A DNA stretch of 64,000 nt from Isoetes taiwanensis (taxonomy: Eukaryota; Streptophyta; Lycopodiopsida; Isoetales; Isoetaceae), in the NCBI GenBank assembly GCA_021234155.1, contig JAJEKV010000058.1, positions 2,103,060-2,167,059 on the forward strand. The letters are read 5' to 3'. Below the pieces are notes generated by a model. It worked only from the letters and a program-made list of their open reading frames with translations. It was not told the DNA's origin and ran no database searches. Of this stretch, positions 34,828 to 47,949 are shown piece after piece; position 1 is the stretch's first letter; each line of letters starts with the position of its first letter. The position numbers and the translations under genes are program-made.

Positions 34828-35600
34828 ACAGGTATACGAAGCTAGGAAGATGCATATAGCAGGTTGGCAGAATTGCGATTGAAGGTAAAGGAGGGCGTAT
34901 GTGTAGGGTGGCAACGACTCCTCGGGTATGGGCCCACATAGGGGACGAAAGAAATATAGTAATAGAAATATAGTAATACGACGAGGCGTGTAAATGTACT
35001 ATACAGATTGTATTGAGGTAGTGATGGGTATAGATATAATTACAAGGAGGTATAGGATAGGTGCTAGCACGCAGACGTACGCAAGCGACCTATTAGAAGT
35101 ACAAGTGAAAAGGAAAACTTGGGCGGATACGTGAAACTCTATTAATCTATTAATCCGAGAGACGTGACGAAAACGAAGAAGAGACGAACAGAAACCAGAT
35201 AAATAGGGGGGTCCAGGAGTAGATGGTGCAAAGGGTGGAAGGCTAAGCTATGGGACAGAGGGACGGGTGTCCCCGCCATACACCGTGGACAGTGGGAAAA
35301 TAGCCCACCTACCGGTGCCGATCAAGCAAGCAAATGCACCAGCCTTTTACCCGGCCCATAGAGTGGAAAGACAGAGGTTGCCAAGTACGGGATAGTGGGA
35401 GGCAACTCCCCGGCCGTACACCAGGACAGTGAGGATCCAATCCTCCGGCTGGTGCACCAAAGTCACAAAAACCCACTCCCAAAAGGATACAAAGAAAGCA
35501 AAACAGTCCATATGATACCGAAAGTCACTGAATCCAGGGAATTGAATACAAATCTAAGGGCCAGCCATAAAACGCCGATAGTAAATGGCGGACGCGAACA
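34828..35600. other. Sequence between LINE C and the ORF1 of LINE D
   Basis: No known gene is present. GGACGGGTGTCCCCGCCATACACC.. (35263) and GGCAACTCCCCGGCCGTACACC (35401) are imperfect repeats of one unit, spaced about 140 bp. The region may be the 5' leader of LINE D. Confidence 0.35.
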
Positions 35601-36831
35601 TCCAGTAATCATATCTTAGATAGGATGATTCGAATTTTGAAATTCAAAAACTGAAGGAATACGGGGGGAAAAAGGCCCGAACGGATAAATAAAGGGACAA
35701 GATATAGTAAACCCGCGGAAGAGAAATAGGAAACAGGAAAGCACAGGAGAGAGCGAGCGGCGGGAAGGGAATTCAGCGAAGCGGAACCATCACAAGAATA
35801 GAAAGAAGAATGGCTAGCCAAGCGGAGCGGGGGAAGCAGGGAAGAACTCAAGCAAGATCTGCAGGACTTCTTGGCACAGATGGACGTAAGGCTGGAAGCC
35901 AGAGTCCCGAGGATGGAAGCACTGAACACACTGGCGGGCGCGGTGCAACAGAACAAAGAGGCAATAGGGAAAGTGGAAGAACGTCTGTGGTGGAAGATAC
36001 AGAGGTGGAAATTCGGGAAGAGGATGGAAGAGGTAGAAAAAAAAAAAGCGGAAATCATACAAAGGTTGGTGATATTAGAAAAGCAACAAATAGATCTAGA
36101 TGCGTGGCGGAGTTTTGATAGGATTAAACCACACATAGTGGAGTTCAAAGAACAGGAAAGGATTAAACTTGATGTAAGATTGATAGGAGTAGCCGAAAGG
36201 CCTAACGAAGACACGTTTCGTGTCACTGCAGAGATTATGGAGAACGTTTTTCAGGAACACATGAGTGTGATAGTGAAAGCAGCAAGAGCAGGAGCTTGGA
36301 GAGGGAGAGCGAGACATATAAATGTGACTATGAGAGACCTCGGCAAAGAAAAGAAAGAATCATTCACGCAGTGGTTCAAACTCGTGAATGGACTCAAAAG
36401 TAAAAGAGGCCCTAACACCCATGCAGAGACGGGGGTTACACAGAGAATCGGGCGAAGTCGAGAACCGAAGCCAGGCGGAGTACAAGCGAGGGGGTAAAGA
36501 ATGGGAAACTATACCTCAAAAGAGGACGGGAGAACACATCGCAAGAACCGACAACGCAGAGAGATGGGATGGGCCCGCAAGGGCCGAGGGGAGATGGGAA
36601 CCAAGAAACGGAGGTAGTGAGAGGGCGGACAGGACAGTCGGATGAGGGAAATAACACCTTCCTCGGCAATAGATCGGAAACAAACCCCAAGATTCTAACA
36701 CAAACACAAGCTTAGGATGGGGAAGCTTTAAAAGAGGTCTCAAGGGACCTAGACAAGAACATAAAGGCTGACAAGGGAGAGAGTGGGGATCGGGGAGCAA
36801 GAACGAGGATACCGAGGAAAGGACACGCAAT
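35601..36831 (+). mobile_element. LINE copy D, 5' part, L1-type (same group as B)
   Basis: It contains ORF1 and possibly the start of ORF2, and is broken at 36831/36832 by the Ty3 element. The 5' boundary is not defined. The second half starts at 47846 inside the endonuclease domain, so the Ty3 insertion hit ORF2 early. Confidence 0.65.
35838..36497 (+). CDS. LINE D ORF1: coiled-coil nucleic-acid-binding protein
   Basis: The frame runs from ELKQDLQDFLAQMDVRLEAR through a strongly charged, heptad-like Lys/Glu region to LEKQQIDLD. Then follow RIKLDVRLIGVAERPNED, ITAEIMENVF-type sequence and RARHINVTMRDL. The order coiled coil, RRM-like core, basic tail matches L1 ORF1p and the ORF1 of copy B. 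The first ATG of a neighbouring frame is at 35811; the start here is uncertain because the coil extends upstream of the first in-frame Met at about 35880. Confidence 0.55.
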   Translation, partial: REELKQDLQDFLAQMDVRLEARVPRMEALNTLAGAVQQNKEAIGKVEERLWWKIQRWKFGKRMEEVEKKKAEIIQRLVILEKQQIDLDAWRSFDRIKPHIVEFKEQERIKLDVRLIGVAERPNEDTFRVTAEIMENVFQEHMSVIVKAARAGAWRGRARHINVTMRDLGKEKKESFTQWFKLVNGLKSKRGPNTHAETGVTQRIGRSREPKPGGVQARG

Positions 36832-37410
36832 TGTTAGTCTGTGGCCTCCCGTACGACTATTCATGGCCACGCCGACCAGGTCAAGCTCAAAGATCCTCGG
36901 GCCAACCACTTCTGGGTCAGACATCCAAGCCTCCACAGAAGACTAAGCAAAGCCACGCACCAAAGCCTTTGGCGGTCAACAAGAGGCCCTTTCGACAAGT
37001 GATCGGGTTCCACCGCCTGGCATCCCGGCGTCGAAGCGTGATTCTAGGCACTTCAAGAGGCACCGGCCAACATTCCTCAAATCAGGCCTCCTTCCGTGAG
37101 CCGGCCGCGAGATCAGGTCAGAGTCTATATTGGGCCCAAGGCCATTGTACTATATATATGAGTAGAGTTAGCTCATAAGTTTTAGATGAGTTTTGAGTCT
37201 TGTCTCCTTTCGGTTTCTCTCTATTGTGAGAGCTCATGTATTTTCATCATTGATATCAAGGAAGCTTATCATCTTTCTTTCATTTGTTCTTCTCTTCTTT
37301 TCTTCTCTTTCGGCCAAATCCAGCGTGACATAGTCCCCCTGGACTCTCTGTTAGATCCACGGGTCCTCACAGGGGCTGTCTTCCAGAGTTCTCAACCCGG
37401 ACCCCAAACA
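36832..37410 (+). repeat. 5' LTR of element E
   Basis: It begins TGTTAGTCTGTGG and ends CCCCAAACA. A TATA-like CTATATATATGAG lies at about 37150, followed by a nearly unchanged stretch to 37270. Matches 47268-47845. Confidence 0.85.
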
Positions 37411-38101
37411 CCGCCGCCACGCTGGTCTGATTTTCTCCTACTTTCTTCGTCAGCCATGTCCGTCCGCAATTTCACGCCGAAGAACTCCTTTCTCGACGCG
37501 GCATCTCGCTTGGGCGCCATCAGCGTCGGGAAACCGTTTCGCGACATGTATGGATCTGCCTTATGACATAGAGGGAGGCCATCTTCTGGTCTAGGGCTCA
37601 GTCCGCGCCACCCACCCCTCGTGTCCAGTCTCGTCCCAGTTCCCCGCCCCAAGCGTGCAAACATTGCTCACAACCTCAGTCCCCTCATCATTATCAGGAG
37701 CCTTATCTGGCTCAACCTTCTCAACCGTACTTTCCTTACCCTGAACATGCCTACATCCATCATTCTTCGTGCCATCGCCACTTCCTTCAAACCATCATCT
37801 CCCGGGTGGGCACGGCTATCCACATGTCTCCTTTGCTGCGAATATCCTTTCCCTCGTTTCCCACTGCTCTTCCTGTTTACAACCTTACAGATCTCAAAAC
37901 CAATGCTCCGGCTACTTCAGTTTCTCAACCGCAGTCACCCCTTCATCAGGGTCCGTCAGGCACAATGCCAAATCCACCTCAACCTCAATATCCTCACTAT
38001 CCCGTTTCCCTGTCCAGCCCAAAGACTTTCACATCTACCTTCGGACTCTGGCCGACTTATCCCACCTTTGGCAACACGAAAGGCAAAACCGTTAGACCAA
38101 A
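37411..38101 (+). other. Leader and gag N-terminal region of element E
   Basis: The frames contain Pro/Ser/Tyr/His-rich sequence (for example 37621-38130) typical of a degraded gag N-terminus. No clear PBS was found directly after the LTR. Confidence 0.35.
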
Positions 38102-39190
38102 GTGCTCGGGCCCATTATGGAAGAATTTGAGGCTCTAGCTGTCCTAAATGGGCACGCCGCAACCTCAACTGAAATTTCACATCTTTTCCACCACAACAAG
38201 GTGGCTCTCCTCATCAATGGCTCATGTCCAACAAAAGCCATTGGAAACAAGACTGGTCCTAAATGCGCCTTTGCTTTTACGTCTCATTACGGGACCACGG
38301 ATGATGATCAACTTCATCTCAAGCAACTCAATGAACTTCAACAAGAGCCCAGAGAGTCTGCCGGGATTTTGCGGATCGACTTCACATTCTCGGCCAAGAA
38401 GCTCAAGGAGTACCCTACACGAGCCGGTTTTGGTCCGTTTCTCCAAGGACTTCCTCCCGCTATTCGACTCATGATGAATACCAAGGCCCAAAAACTTTGG
38501 AGCGGCTATCGACCTTTGTCAATCACTTTCGTCAATGTTTCCTCCGGCGGGCTCTTCAAGAGCTCCCGCTCATTCCTCCCGTCATGGTTCCACAAAGCGG
38601 CTGTTCAGCCTCAACACGCTAATCCACGGTAGCGTCAAATCTGGTTGCCATATTTGCAAATATCAAGGCCATTTGGCCAATGAGTGCAACTCCACCAATG
38701 GCCCGCCTCATTGCAAGCGATGCAACATGTGCAATCATGCCGCGGAAGAGTGCACTCGCACTCATCCCACACCGTTCCATAACAAAATGGTTTATCAAGT
38801 ACAAACCACACCTCATCCCCAAACGCACTATCCGCGACCACCTCTTGGTGCAGCCCACGCAACTCTATCGACCATGGACCAACCACGGGGATCCAACCAA
38901 CGTCCTCCTTTGATCCTTCTAAAGCTCGCTGCTATCCTTTGTCAAAGAATGGGGTCATACCACCACTCGTGCCCTCAACTTCCACAAGTTCAGTCCAAAT
39001 TCACGGCACAAATCAGACCACATCGGTCCGCCTCACGGCTTACCAACTCGGCTTGCTAATGGCAAACAAGGCCCGCGACCAGATTCTCAAGAAGCCCCAA
39101 AGAGCCTCAGCAATCACGCTATCAACCAGCTCCAAAGAAATCAACCTCACCGGATCAACAAGCCCAAGAGGAAATTTTTCAGGCACTTAA
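38102..39190 (+). pseudogene. Element E gag with two CCHC zinc knuckles
   Basis: The gag-like part is at 38102-38632. Two exact C-x2-C-x4-H-x4-C knuckles follow: CHICKYQGHLANEC (38646-38687) and CKRCNMCNHAAEEC (about 38713-38754). Paired knuckles are used for RNA packaging in retrotransposon nucleocapsid. The capsid and knuckle segments lie in different frames, so a frameshift has occurred. Confidence 0.65.
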
Positions 39191-39279
39191 TCCTCCGCAT
39201 AGATCAAATTGGGTTGGTCTAGTTTCACGCCACCAAGGCCTCACGTCCCTTGACTATTATTCAGAAGGACACGAACCCC

Positions 39280-42200
39280 GCCTTTGCAGTTGACACCCTT
39301 CCTCATGAGGACGAAAAAAAGGTTCACTTTTGCACCCGACTTAGAAAAGCTCATGCCAAATGTCATGCCCAAAGTTCGGCCAAAGCATTTTGAATCTCAT
39401 GCAAGCGGTGAAGGCGCATTGGCAAATGTTCATGCCACCACTCGAGCTCAACAAAGACACGATCCACCTTCAACATCTCAACCTCCACGCTCTCGGACAT
39501 ATCCCAATATTGCAGCCGAGGTTGACTTACCCGAAAGAAGTTTGCTTCCCCGCCACGCCTCCCCGCACTTTGATGGAACCAGCAGATCCTTTTTCTCATG
39601 TACCTCTCGAACTCCAAGAGGAGCTTGCCAAGATCAAAATTCCTTTAAGCTTGGCAACCATTTTAAAACTACATCCTGCTCTCAAGGACCCGCTTACCAC
39701 TCCCAAGCTGCTTTAGTTGGGGCTGTATACCTCTACCCCCCCACGGTCCATGCAGCGGTGGGAAATCGCCAAGTCAACCATGTTCAAATCGATGGAGGTA
39801 GTGCGATCCAATCTCATCACGGACAAACTCCGCAAACAAATGGGCATCACACAACTCTTTTCGTGCCCCATATGACATCAAATTGGCTAATGGCCATATC
39901 CACGAGACCTCAAAGGCGTCACACCTATTCTACACATCAACATTGGTGATCTCCGCTTTCCCATGGAATTTGGAGTTTGGAAAGCCGGTGAAGATCCGGT
40001 GACTATGAAATCTTTGGTGGGAAGACCCTTTCTCCGCCCGTAAAGAGTATCCATTCTTGGGCCACGGACGGTTAGTCATCCACGGAATGGTCATCTCAAT
40101 GCCACAATGGACTTGCAAACGGGCGGATCATTTCCGTTGACAATGCGGAACCCTCTCTCTCGGACGATTACGAAGGCGCCGAATATTTATCAGCTTCGGG
40201 GCTACCCTGCTTGCGTGCGCGCCCTGTCATCCTACCCCCGAATATCGATCCTTGGGGAGAAATGACTCTTGATCGGGACCAGTCAGGTTGCCTTTGCTTG
40301 ACCCCTACCGGCTCCTTGTAATCCAGATCCAACGCGTTGATCACTTTTCGGATCTGGACACACCAAAGAACTCTCCCGCCGATGTACACGCCCGTCATGA
40401 AGCAACCACTTTGCTAGATGACACCGAGCAACCTCTCTTTTTACCACGCCAAAGTGCCACGATCCGGTTATGCTCCAACCTCCCCGCACACATTGTCCGG
40501 GATATCGAAGTCATACCCCACATTCGGACTCACGGGTCGAAATTGTGGATGTTGGCAACAATCAACTGTCCAGAGATTGCCGCAAACCTTCCTATTCCTT
40601 ATCGTAATGGCAGGCCGTCACGTGATTCAAAAATTCAAACACATCTTCGCCTGAGTTACAAAGATCTGCATGGGCATCAACAAAAGCTTGGGGAACTCAC
40701 CATTCCTACCAAATCGATGCGACCGATTGTAGCAAACGACAATAATGTGCTCAACCCTAATTACCGCGGATCGCGTCAAGGCGAAATTGACAAACTCCTT
40801 GCCGCAGTTTGATCTATGAGGTCAAACATTCTGAATGGGTGAGCCCTATCGCCATTGCCCTTAAGCACAATGGTAAGATCCGGCCTGCGTGTAGACTATC
40901 GAAAACTCAATCAGGCCACGAGCGCGATCATTTTCCACTTCCCTTCCGCGCACCAAGTTACGGAAGAAGTGGCCGACATGAGATGTACTCCTTTATGGAT
41001 GGTTTCTCGGCTACAATCGACTCTCCATCAAAAATCTGATCAACTCAAGACCACTTTCACCACCCGCGGGGCACTTTTGCCTACAAGGTGGTTCCTTTTG
41101 GATTATCCAACTCTCCTTCCACATTTTAACGCATCATGCTCTCCGTTTTTCATGATTTCATGAAGGAAAATCCCTTCTTGCAAATTTTCAAGATGACTTC
41201 TCGCTTTCTGCCCATGGCTGACCATTTGGATAAATTGGAACTCGTCTTTTCAGAAATGTGATGAGTCCCAAGATTAGTCTCAATCTCGAAAATGCACCTT
41301 TTGGCCACTTCCGTGTTCGTGTTAGGCCATGTTGTCGCCCGGCGCAGAATCACCACCGATCCCGCCAAAATCGGTTGTGTGCTAAAGCTCAAGCACCGGT
41401 AATATCAAAGAGACACGCTCTTTCCTAGGAAAGGTCAATTATTACTCCACCTTCATACGGGACTGGCAGCCATTGCAGATCCCATTCATAAACTCACGGT
41501 GACTGAATCCACCGGGCTTGGAATTCCCGGTGGACGCCGCTTTCCAACAAATTTGAAGCTTTTGCTTACTCGGCACCGTGACTTGTTCCTCCTCAATGGG
41601 ACAAGCCCTTTCCACGTTCATGTCGATGTCTCGGCGTTTGCTATTGGAGCTGTTCTTTCTCAAGAATATGATGCGCTGCGATAAACCAAATCGCTATGCC
41701 AGCCGAAAAACTCAATTCTGCTGAAGCCAGCTATTCTCGCTTACCTGGCGTGAAGCTTTGGGTCTCATTTTACTCAGGTCCAACGCCCGCCATTACCTTT
41801 TGGGCAGTCAAATCAAGTTCTTTGTGGACCACCAAGCACTTCTCTATTTGATCAACAAATCCACGCCACAGGTCGCATTGCTCGTTGGGTCCTTCTTCTC
41901 CAAGAATTTGCTCCTTTGAAATCGCTCATAAAGGCCGCAAATCTCATGTTGTTCCGGATTATCTTTCACGCGATCCACACGGATGATCCCCGCAACAGAG
42001 TCTCGGGCGCCTTCCCCGATGCTCAACTTTTTAGTCACGGCAACACCACATTGGTTCCATGATTTTCAGCGCTCCTCCTCACTCCGTGCTCTTCCACCGT
42101 AAGATGAGACGCCTCTCCCGCCAAGCGACAATCCCGCCGCCATCAATTTCTCCGGAGGTCCGTGATCACACCATGGTTGCCGGACATCTCTACAAAAAGG

Positions 42201-43380
42201 TAAGGACACCATCCTTCGACTGTATTCTCCCTCATGAAGTTCCGCATTGTTCGAGAAGCTCATCAAGGGCCTTGGTGGTGGTCATTTTCATGGTGACACC
42301 ACGCACGACGCTAAAAATCTTCTTCTTGCCGGTATTATTGGCCCACGCTTCAAAGATGCTCACGCCCACGCCGACGCGTGTGACGCTTTGCGGTGGTGGG
42401 GCGCCCACGCCCGTGGCGCTCTTCCCTTGACGCCGGCCGCCACGCCACTTCCCTTCAAAGAAATGGGGAATGGACTTTGTGGGACCTATAGACCCTCCTC
42501 CCTGGCGGCACACCGCGTGCGATACATCCCGGTTCTCACCGACTACGCCACCAAATGGGCGGAAGCTTGTGCACTTCCGTAGACAACACCGCTGCAAGCA
42601 CAGCAGAGTCCTCTATCAACAAATCATCACGCGATTCGGCTGCCCTTAACGGAGTTGGTCGATGATCGTGGTGTTCATTTCATCAATCATACTATCAAAG
42701 AGTCGGCGGATTATCTCTTGATACATCATCACAAGAGCACACCTTACTATCCTCAAGGCAATGGGTTGGCGAAAGCACCAACAAAAAAACTCTGGTCACC
42801 ATTCTCAAGAAAATTTGTGACGCTTCCCATACGAGCATTGGCGCATACAAAACTTCCTACGCTTCTTTGGGCCTACAATACTTGTTTCAAGATTGCTACG
42901 GGTCACACCTTTTAAATTGGTTTATGGTCGAAGCTCTCATGCCCTTTGAATTCATTCTTCCAACACTCCGGTTTCAACTGGCTCTTTGCCATAATCCACC
43001 AGCCGCTCTCAAAGAACGGGTCTATCAATTAGAACAGCTTGGATGAACTTCGTGGATGCTTATATTCGTGTTCTTCATGGACAACAGATTGCAAAAATCT
43101 TTACATGACAAACGTTTGAAGACAAAAAACATTCAAACAAGGAGATTTGGTTCTTCTTTATGATTCGGTACAAAAATTTTCGGAGTAAACTCAAGTTTCG
43201 TTGGCTTGGCCCTTATCAAATTGTTCAAGTGGTTAGACCAAGTGTTTTCCAACTCATTTGAATTAGATGGCACTCCATTACCTACATTAGTTAATGGTTT
43301 TAGCCTCAAAGCATTTCAAAGACACGTAGTGAACATCCCAACACGAGACAGTTCCTTAATCAAACACCACGAAAAGTGAC
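39280..43380 (+). pseudogene. Element E pol: PR, RT, RNase H, integrase, broken
   Basis: The protease shows VNHVQIDGGSAI (39772-39808), with DGG at the usual DTG/DSG site. RT shows DYRKLNQATSA (40888-40920) and VVPFGLSNSPSTF (41089-41127). An FQDD block in a third frame at about 41187-41198 corresponds to YxDD. RNase H has FHVHVDVSAFAIGAVLSQ (41618-41662). Integrase has ELVDDRGVHFINHT and HHHKSTPYYPQGNGLA (42650-42780). The order PR-RT-RH-IN defines Ty3/gypsy. Stops and shifts occur every few hundred bases. Confidence 0.8.
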
Positions 43381-46300
43381 TAGAAAGGCGGTGATTCTAT
43401 TATAGTGGAGAATTTTACAAAATGTGGGCTGACCCAGCTATTTCCGCTATGGGCCTTTGCCCTATATACAAAACGGGCTCGAGCCCTATCTACTAAGTCC
43501 TAAGAGGAAAAACCCTCTACTCGGGTTGGGCAGGTGATCTGAGAGGAGATGGTAGAGGTTCTCGCGCTCCGATCCCAAATGAGGTGCAGAACCACCTCCA
43601 TCCGTTGGTCTTGGTCCTGGGATGTTCAGCCATCCCGGCACACCACCGTCCATGCGAATGCCACCCCGTTGTGGCAGGCGCCAGATCCGAGCAGTTCATC
43701 TTACAAGTGATCCACTCCGGACGGTTCGTCGATGGTGCAATCTTCGCTCAAACCAAAGAAGGCAGCCATACCGGAAGGCCCATCGGATGCCTTCGTTTCT
43801 CTCGGTTCGTCTTATATAGCCAACCGAGGGACCTCCTTGTCGGCGTGGACCAATCACACAAATCGCCAACGTGGTTGCAATGCAAGGCTGTTTCTAAAAG
43901 GAGAATCTATTCTCCGCCGCATATCTAGCAATGGTACCTTCCGACACATTCCTTTTCATGATATCCCACTTGAGTTGCCAGCATTGAATGCCATTCCTTC
44001 TTTCCACTTGAACAACATTAATGGGTGTCCTTTGCCATCCGTCACATCCGATCTTTCTTTCACGCCTCATCCTCACCGTCCATTGCTTTCTCCCTTACGC
44101 TTTTGGGGACTTAGCCAAATTTTTTGCCTCTCAATCCCCTTCTTCGCATCTCTTGACACCGCATCATCAACGTTCCTCGCTTCGCGACTCTTCATACCTC
44201 TTCACCTCCGGTTGTAGCGCCTCTAAAACAAACCTTTTTCGCTTCCTCTGCGCCTTCATCCTCCGCGGCTTTCGACTTTCGCCTTTCCCGCCTTTGGCAT
44301 CTCTTCGCTTCGCAAACCATTCTCATGGTCAGCCCCAAGATTTTCTACACTTCAAGCTACCGCTCCCAAGGATCCGCCCTTTTTGCATTCTGTATCCTTC
44401 TTGACGCCCACTTTCCGGGAAGCCCTTTGTTGGCCCTAATAAAGACGCCGCTGAACGACACCAAAGCTTTACTGAATTTTCTCAAATGGAACTTCCGCTC
44501 CAAATCCTGCCCGATTCGGCAGCTAGTTCATCGCCAATATTGTTAATTGACCCAGGGTACACAATGATGGTCGATGGCACCACTATTTCATTGACTCAAC
44601 ACTTGATTTCTGAGGTATTTCATATTCCCTTGCACACTCCTTGTGTATCATGGTCTGCTATACAGATATTGATGTCACGAGTTTGGTGCACCTGCTTATC
44701 ACGCCAATGTCCATCGTCGACCAATATCGACAAGCCTCATGAGACCTTTGTAAAATTTTTTGTATGCGAAATTCCTTGGGTATTCTATCAAGAACACCCA
44801 TATCAATAAGCCTTTCTATAACCTGGTCCTTCTTGCTACACACCCAAGCACCACATAGATTGGCCCCAAATGATGTTCTATCGTCTTCTCCAAGAAATGG
44901 ACCCTTGGGGTACCACTTCCATTTCTGAAGTTTTACGTGGGAGGGCACTTTCAAGCCCTCATCCGCCATTACTTCCTCCCACACCACCAAATTCTCATAC
45001 TTCCACTCCACTCCGCCCCCTTCCAAATAATCACCAAGTTGGCACATCACGCCCATCTTCCCCTCGTCATGACCACAGCCACACTCATGTCACCGCTCTT
45101 CCTCCGCTACACCATCCATCCACACACCATTTTTCACAAACCTCCCACACCGTGCAATGTACCAAATTCCACCACCACAACACCCTGCCGCCTTGTTGTA
45201 TCGACGCCGAGGATGCTCAAGCCGCCGCGACTTAAGTTACAGAATCCCCCAAGACGCTCTTATGAGCGGGGTTCAACGCACTAGAGGCCTCGATGCAGAT
45301 AATTAAGACCTTCAAGCCGCGAATCGCCAAGTTGTAACTTTGAGGCCAAACTTCAAGACAAGCATGAAGCTCTCTTACGCTCATGCGATCTCAAGAGTAC
45401 ACAAGCTCAAGTCACCTAACTCGCGCGATCAGCAGGCTCTCCCAAAAAATTCGACTCTCTTGGAGCACAACAAGTCCAAAGTCGCTCTCCGAGTACCAAG
45501 GATGAAGATATTGCTAAACTCAATGCCTTGTACTCGAATCGCGTGAAAACTTCCGAGACTCAAGTTCAAAATCTTTCAGCCCGAGATGCTCAAGTTGCCT
45601 CCCTTGACGGCTCAGCTTTCTACACACCTCTCGAGATCACCTCTCTTCAAGATCAGCCTTTACGAGGTGCGAAAACGAAAAATACTCGATGACGCGGAGA
45701 TTGCCGTGCTTCGCCTCAATACACCGGGAAATCTTCCTCCCAGTCAATCCTTCTCGAGGCGGGTCCGTGACTGATCACGCCTCCTACTTGAAAAGGACAA
45801 TAGGATCCGTGATCTCGAACAAATACCGCACAAAGCTATTCATCTGGCGATGAGGCTCAAACCAAACTTGACGCCCGAGACTTCAATTCTTCACGCCCGC
45901 TGGACTTCCCAAATCCCTCCCGCTATCATGATTATGTGGTTGCTCGACGCCACCTCTTCCTTTCAAAGTGGCACGCAAACATGGCCCCGCGGATATCCCA
46001 CCGAAAGGTGCTGATTTTTCGATTTGGCCGTAACTCTCCATTGAAGACAAAGGGTTGTGTTTGTGCCCTTGTTGTCTTTGATCTCATACACCTGCGTGCC
46101 GATCCCGACTTTCTCTTTTTCCGTGGTTCAGCCCATGGCTTATATTTTTCATGATTTCTATCCGGGTGATACACAGGAAAATTTTGGCAATGGGCCACGC
46201 CACCGCTTGTTCGGTGACCCCAATCGCGCAATGGGTGCTTCAGGATAACAATCCATATCTTGCGGATCCTCGCCGCACCAACACTTTTCATCAGAGTACA

Positions 46301-47256
46301 TGCCCGAGCTTGCCAATCATTTATCTCTCTCGCGTTTTAAGGCCAGCAAATAAGGAAGTATCTAGGACATCCCAAGATCTTCCCTATGCACAAGTCTATA
46401 TGCAAAGACTCACCGTTACAATCGCCATGTGCTCTTGTTGATAGCAAGACGGCCCCCACAGATGGGATAGCCCTCCTCCAACTCTCCCTCTCCGCTTCTC
46501 TTTGGGATCGCCGGTGTCGCACTTGATCCGTGATCTTGTCACCAATTCAGTGGAGATCGCCAAGAACCCACGCGGGCATGGTTCCTTCTCCCTATGCTTC
46601 CTGGGTGTACCTCCACGCCCCGTGTTCCCGACTTCTGATTGGCGCCTTCCTTTTGGACCAAGGTCATGGATGGTCATGCGGGTTGGACACCACCTCGCAT
46701 CTCGACGGATCTCTGGGATCCACGCTTTGTTCGCCGATCACATTGGGAAGAAGGTGCTACTCGACAACACCACAAATTGGATCTACATTGCTAATGAGCG
46801 TGGTTGGCAACACCACGGATGCGCTTCATGGTCTCAACACCTTCTTGCGAACGCCTCCACCTCACCTCGATCCTTCGCCCATCTTCAAAGCGGGATTTTG
46901 CGCTGCCCTCAAATGCATTTTGCTCGGCTCCTTAAATCGGGCAAACGCCCCATTTTTCATCGCAATCCAAATGCCGTACGTCGCTGCTTTTGGCCTTGAG
47001 ACCCGTCTCCTCATGGAGTGTCGCGACATTTCTTCAGACGCCCACGCTGCACTTGAAGATATGGTGCGGCTCTCGTTTTCTTATTGATGCTGATCCCGCC
47101 TTTGGCCAAGACACACCTCAAAGCTCTTCAATCACGCCAAGATCTCAATATTGAGCACCATAATGGGGCCGTCCTCACTCCCGGGAGGATCACTTTCATC
47201 GATGGCTTCCCGGCCCTCCGAACGCTTCCTCCTTTTTCTTCACTCGAGTGTCGCTT
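43381..47256 (+). other. Extra 3.9-kb region of element E after pol
   Basis: Between integrase and the 3' purine tract there is long, codon-like, Ser/Pro/His-rich sequence in broken frames. MVDGTTISLTQHLISEVFHI (near 44567-44625) recalls the plant mobile-domain/transposon protein pattern, but only weakly. 45235-45750 encodes Ala/Gln/Leu-rich fragments that suggest a lost coiled coil. Ty3 elements of the Tat group can carry additional ORFs; whether this is one, or captured host sequence, cannot be decided here. Confidence 0.4.
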
Positions 47257-47267
47257 TTGGTGGGGAG

Positions 47268-47845
47268 TGTTAACCTGTGCCTCCCAGTGCAGGACTATTC
47301 ATGCATACGCCGACCGTGTCAAGCTCAAAGATCTCGATCCAACCACTACCGACATCCAAGCCTCCCATAAGACTAAGGTGCCACGCAGCCCAAAGCCTTT
47401 GGCGGTCAACAAGAGCGCCCGCCAGACAAGTAATGACCCGTCACCGCCAGCGTCGGCTCGGCGTGATTCTAGGCACTTCAAGAGGCACCGCCAACATTCC
47501 ACCGCAATCAGGCTCCTTCCGTGAGTCGGCACCGAGATCCCGGTCAGTGTCTATATTGGGCCCAAGGCCATTGTACTATATATATGAGTAGAGTTAGCTC
47601 ATAAGTTTTAGATGAGTTTTGAGTCTTGTCTCCTTTTAGTTTTCTCTATTGTGAGAGCTCATGTATTTTCATCATTGATATCAAGGAAGCTTATCATCTT
47701 TCTTTCATTTGTTCTCGTTCTCTTCTTTTCTTCTTTTCAAAGAAATCCCCGCTGTGACATAGTCCCTGACTCTCCCCTCTGTTAGGATCCACGGGTCCTC
47801 ACAGAGGGTCGCCTTCCAGAGTTCCCCGAACCCGCACCCAAAACA
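47268..47845 (+). repeat. 3' LTR of element E
   Basis: It begins TGTTAACCTGTGC after the purine tract TTGGTGGGGAG (47257-47267) and ends CCCAAAACA. The central part (about 47555-47700) is almost identical to the 5' LTR; the first 250 bp are more diverged. Confidence 0.85.
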
Positions 47846-47949
47846 AATACAAATGTGGGAGGGAGACAAAGGGCGCAAAAGGAAGGAAGAAGTAACTATC
47901 CTGGTAATCGAATTGTAATGATATCCTTGGGATGATGGAGAACGCCTAA

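Larger units (their letters stand above)
36832..47845 (+). mobile_element. Ty3/gypsy LTR retrotransposon E, inserted in LINE D
   Basis: LTRs at 36832-37410 and 47268-47845 bound an interior with gag, PR, RT, RNase H and integrase in Ty3 order, followed by almost 4 kb of extra sequence before the 3' LTR. LINE D sequence lies on both sides. I could not find a clean 5-bp TSD (left GCAAT, right AATAC or CAAAT). Frameshifts and stops occur throughout, and the LTRs differ by many substitutions and indels, so this insertion looks older than element F. Confidence 0.85.

Noticed and set aside
35609-36226. 205-codon - strand Ser/Leu-rich frame
   Set aside because: It is antisense to the charged coiled-coil ORF1 of LINE D, which produces such frames by composition.
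36827-47850. 5-bp TSD for the Ty3 element E
   Set aside because: The left flank GCAAT and right flank AATAC (or CAAAT) do not match cleanly.
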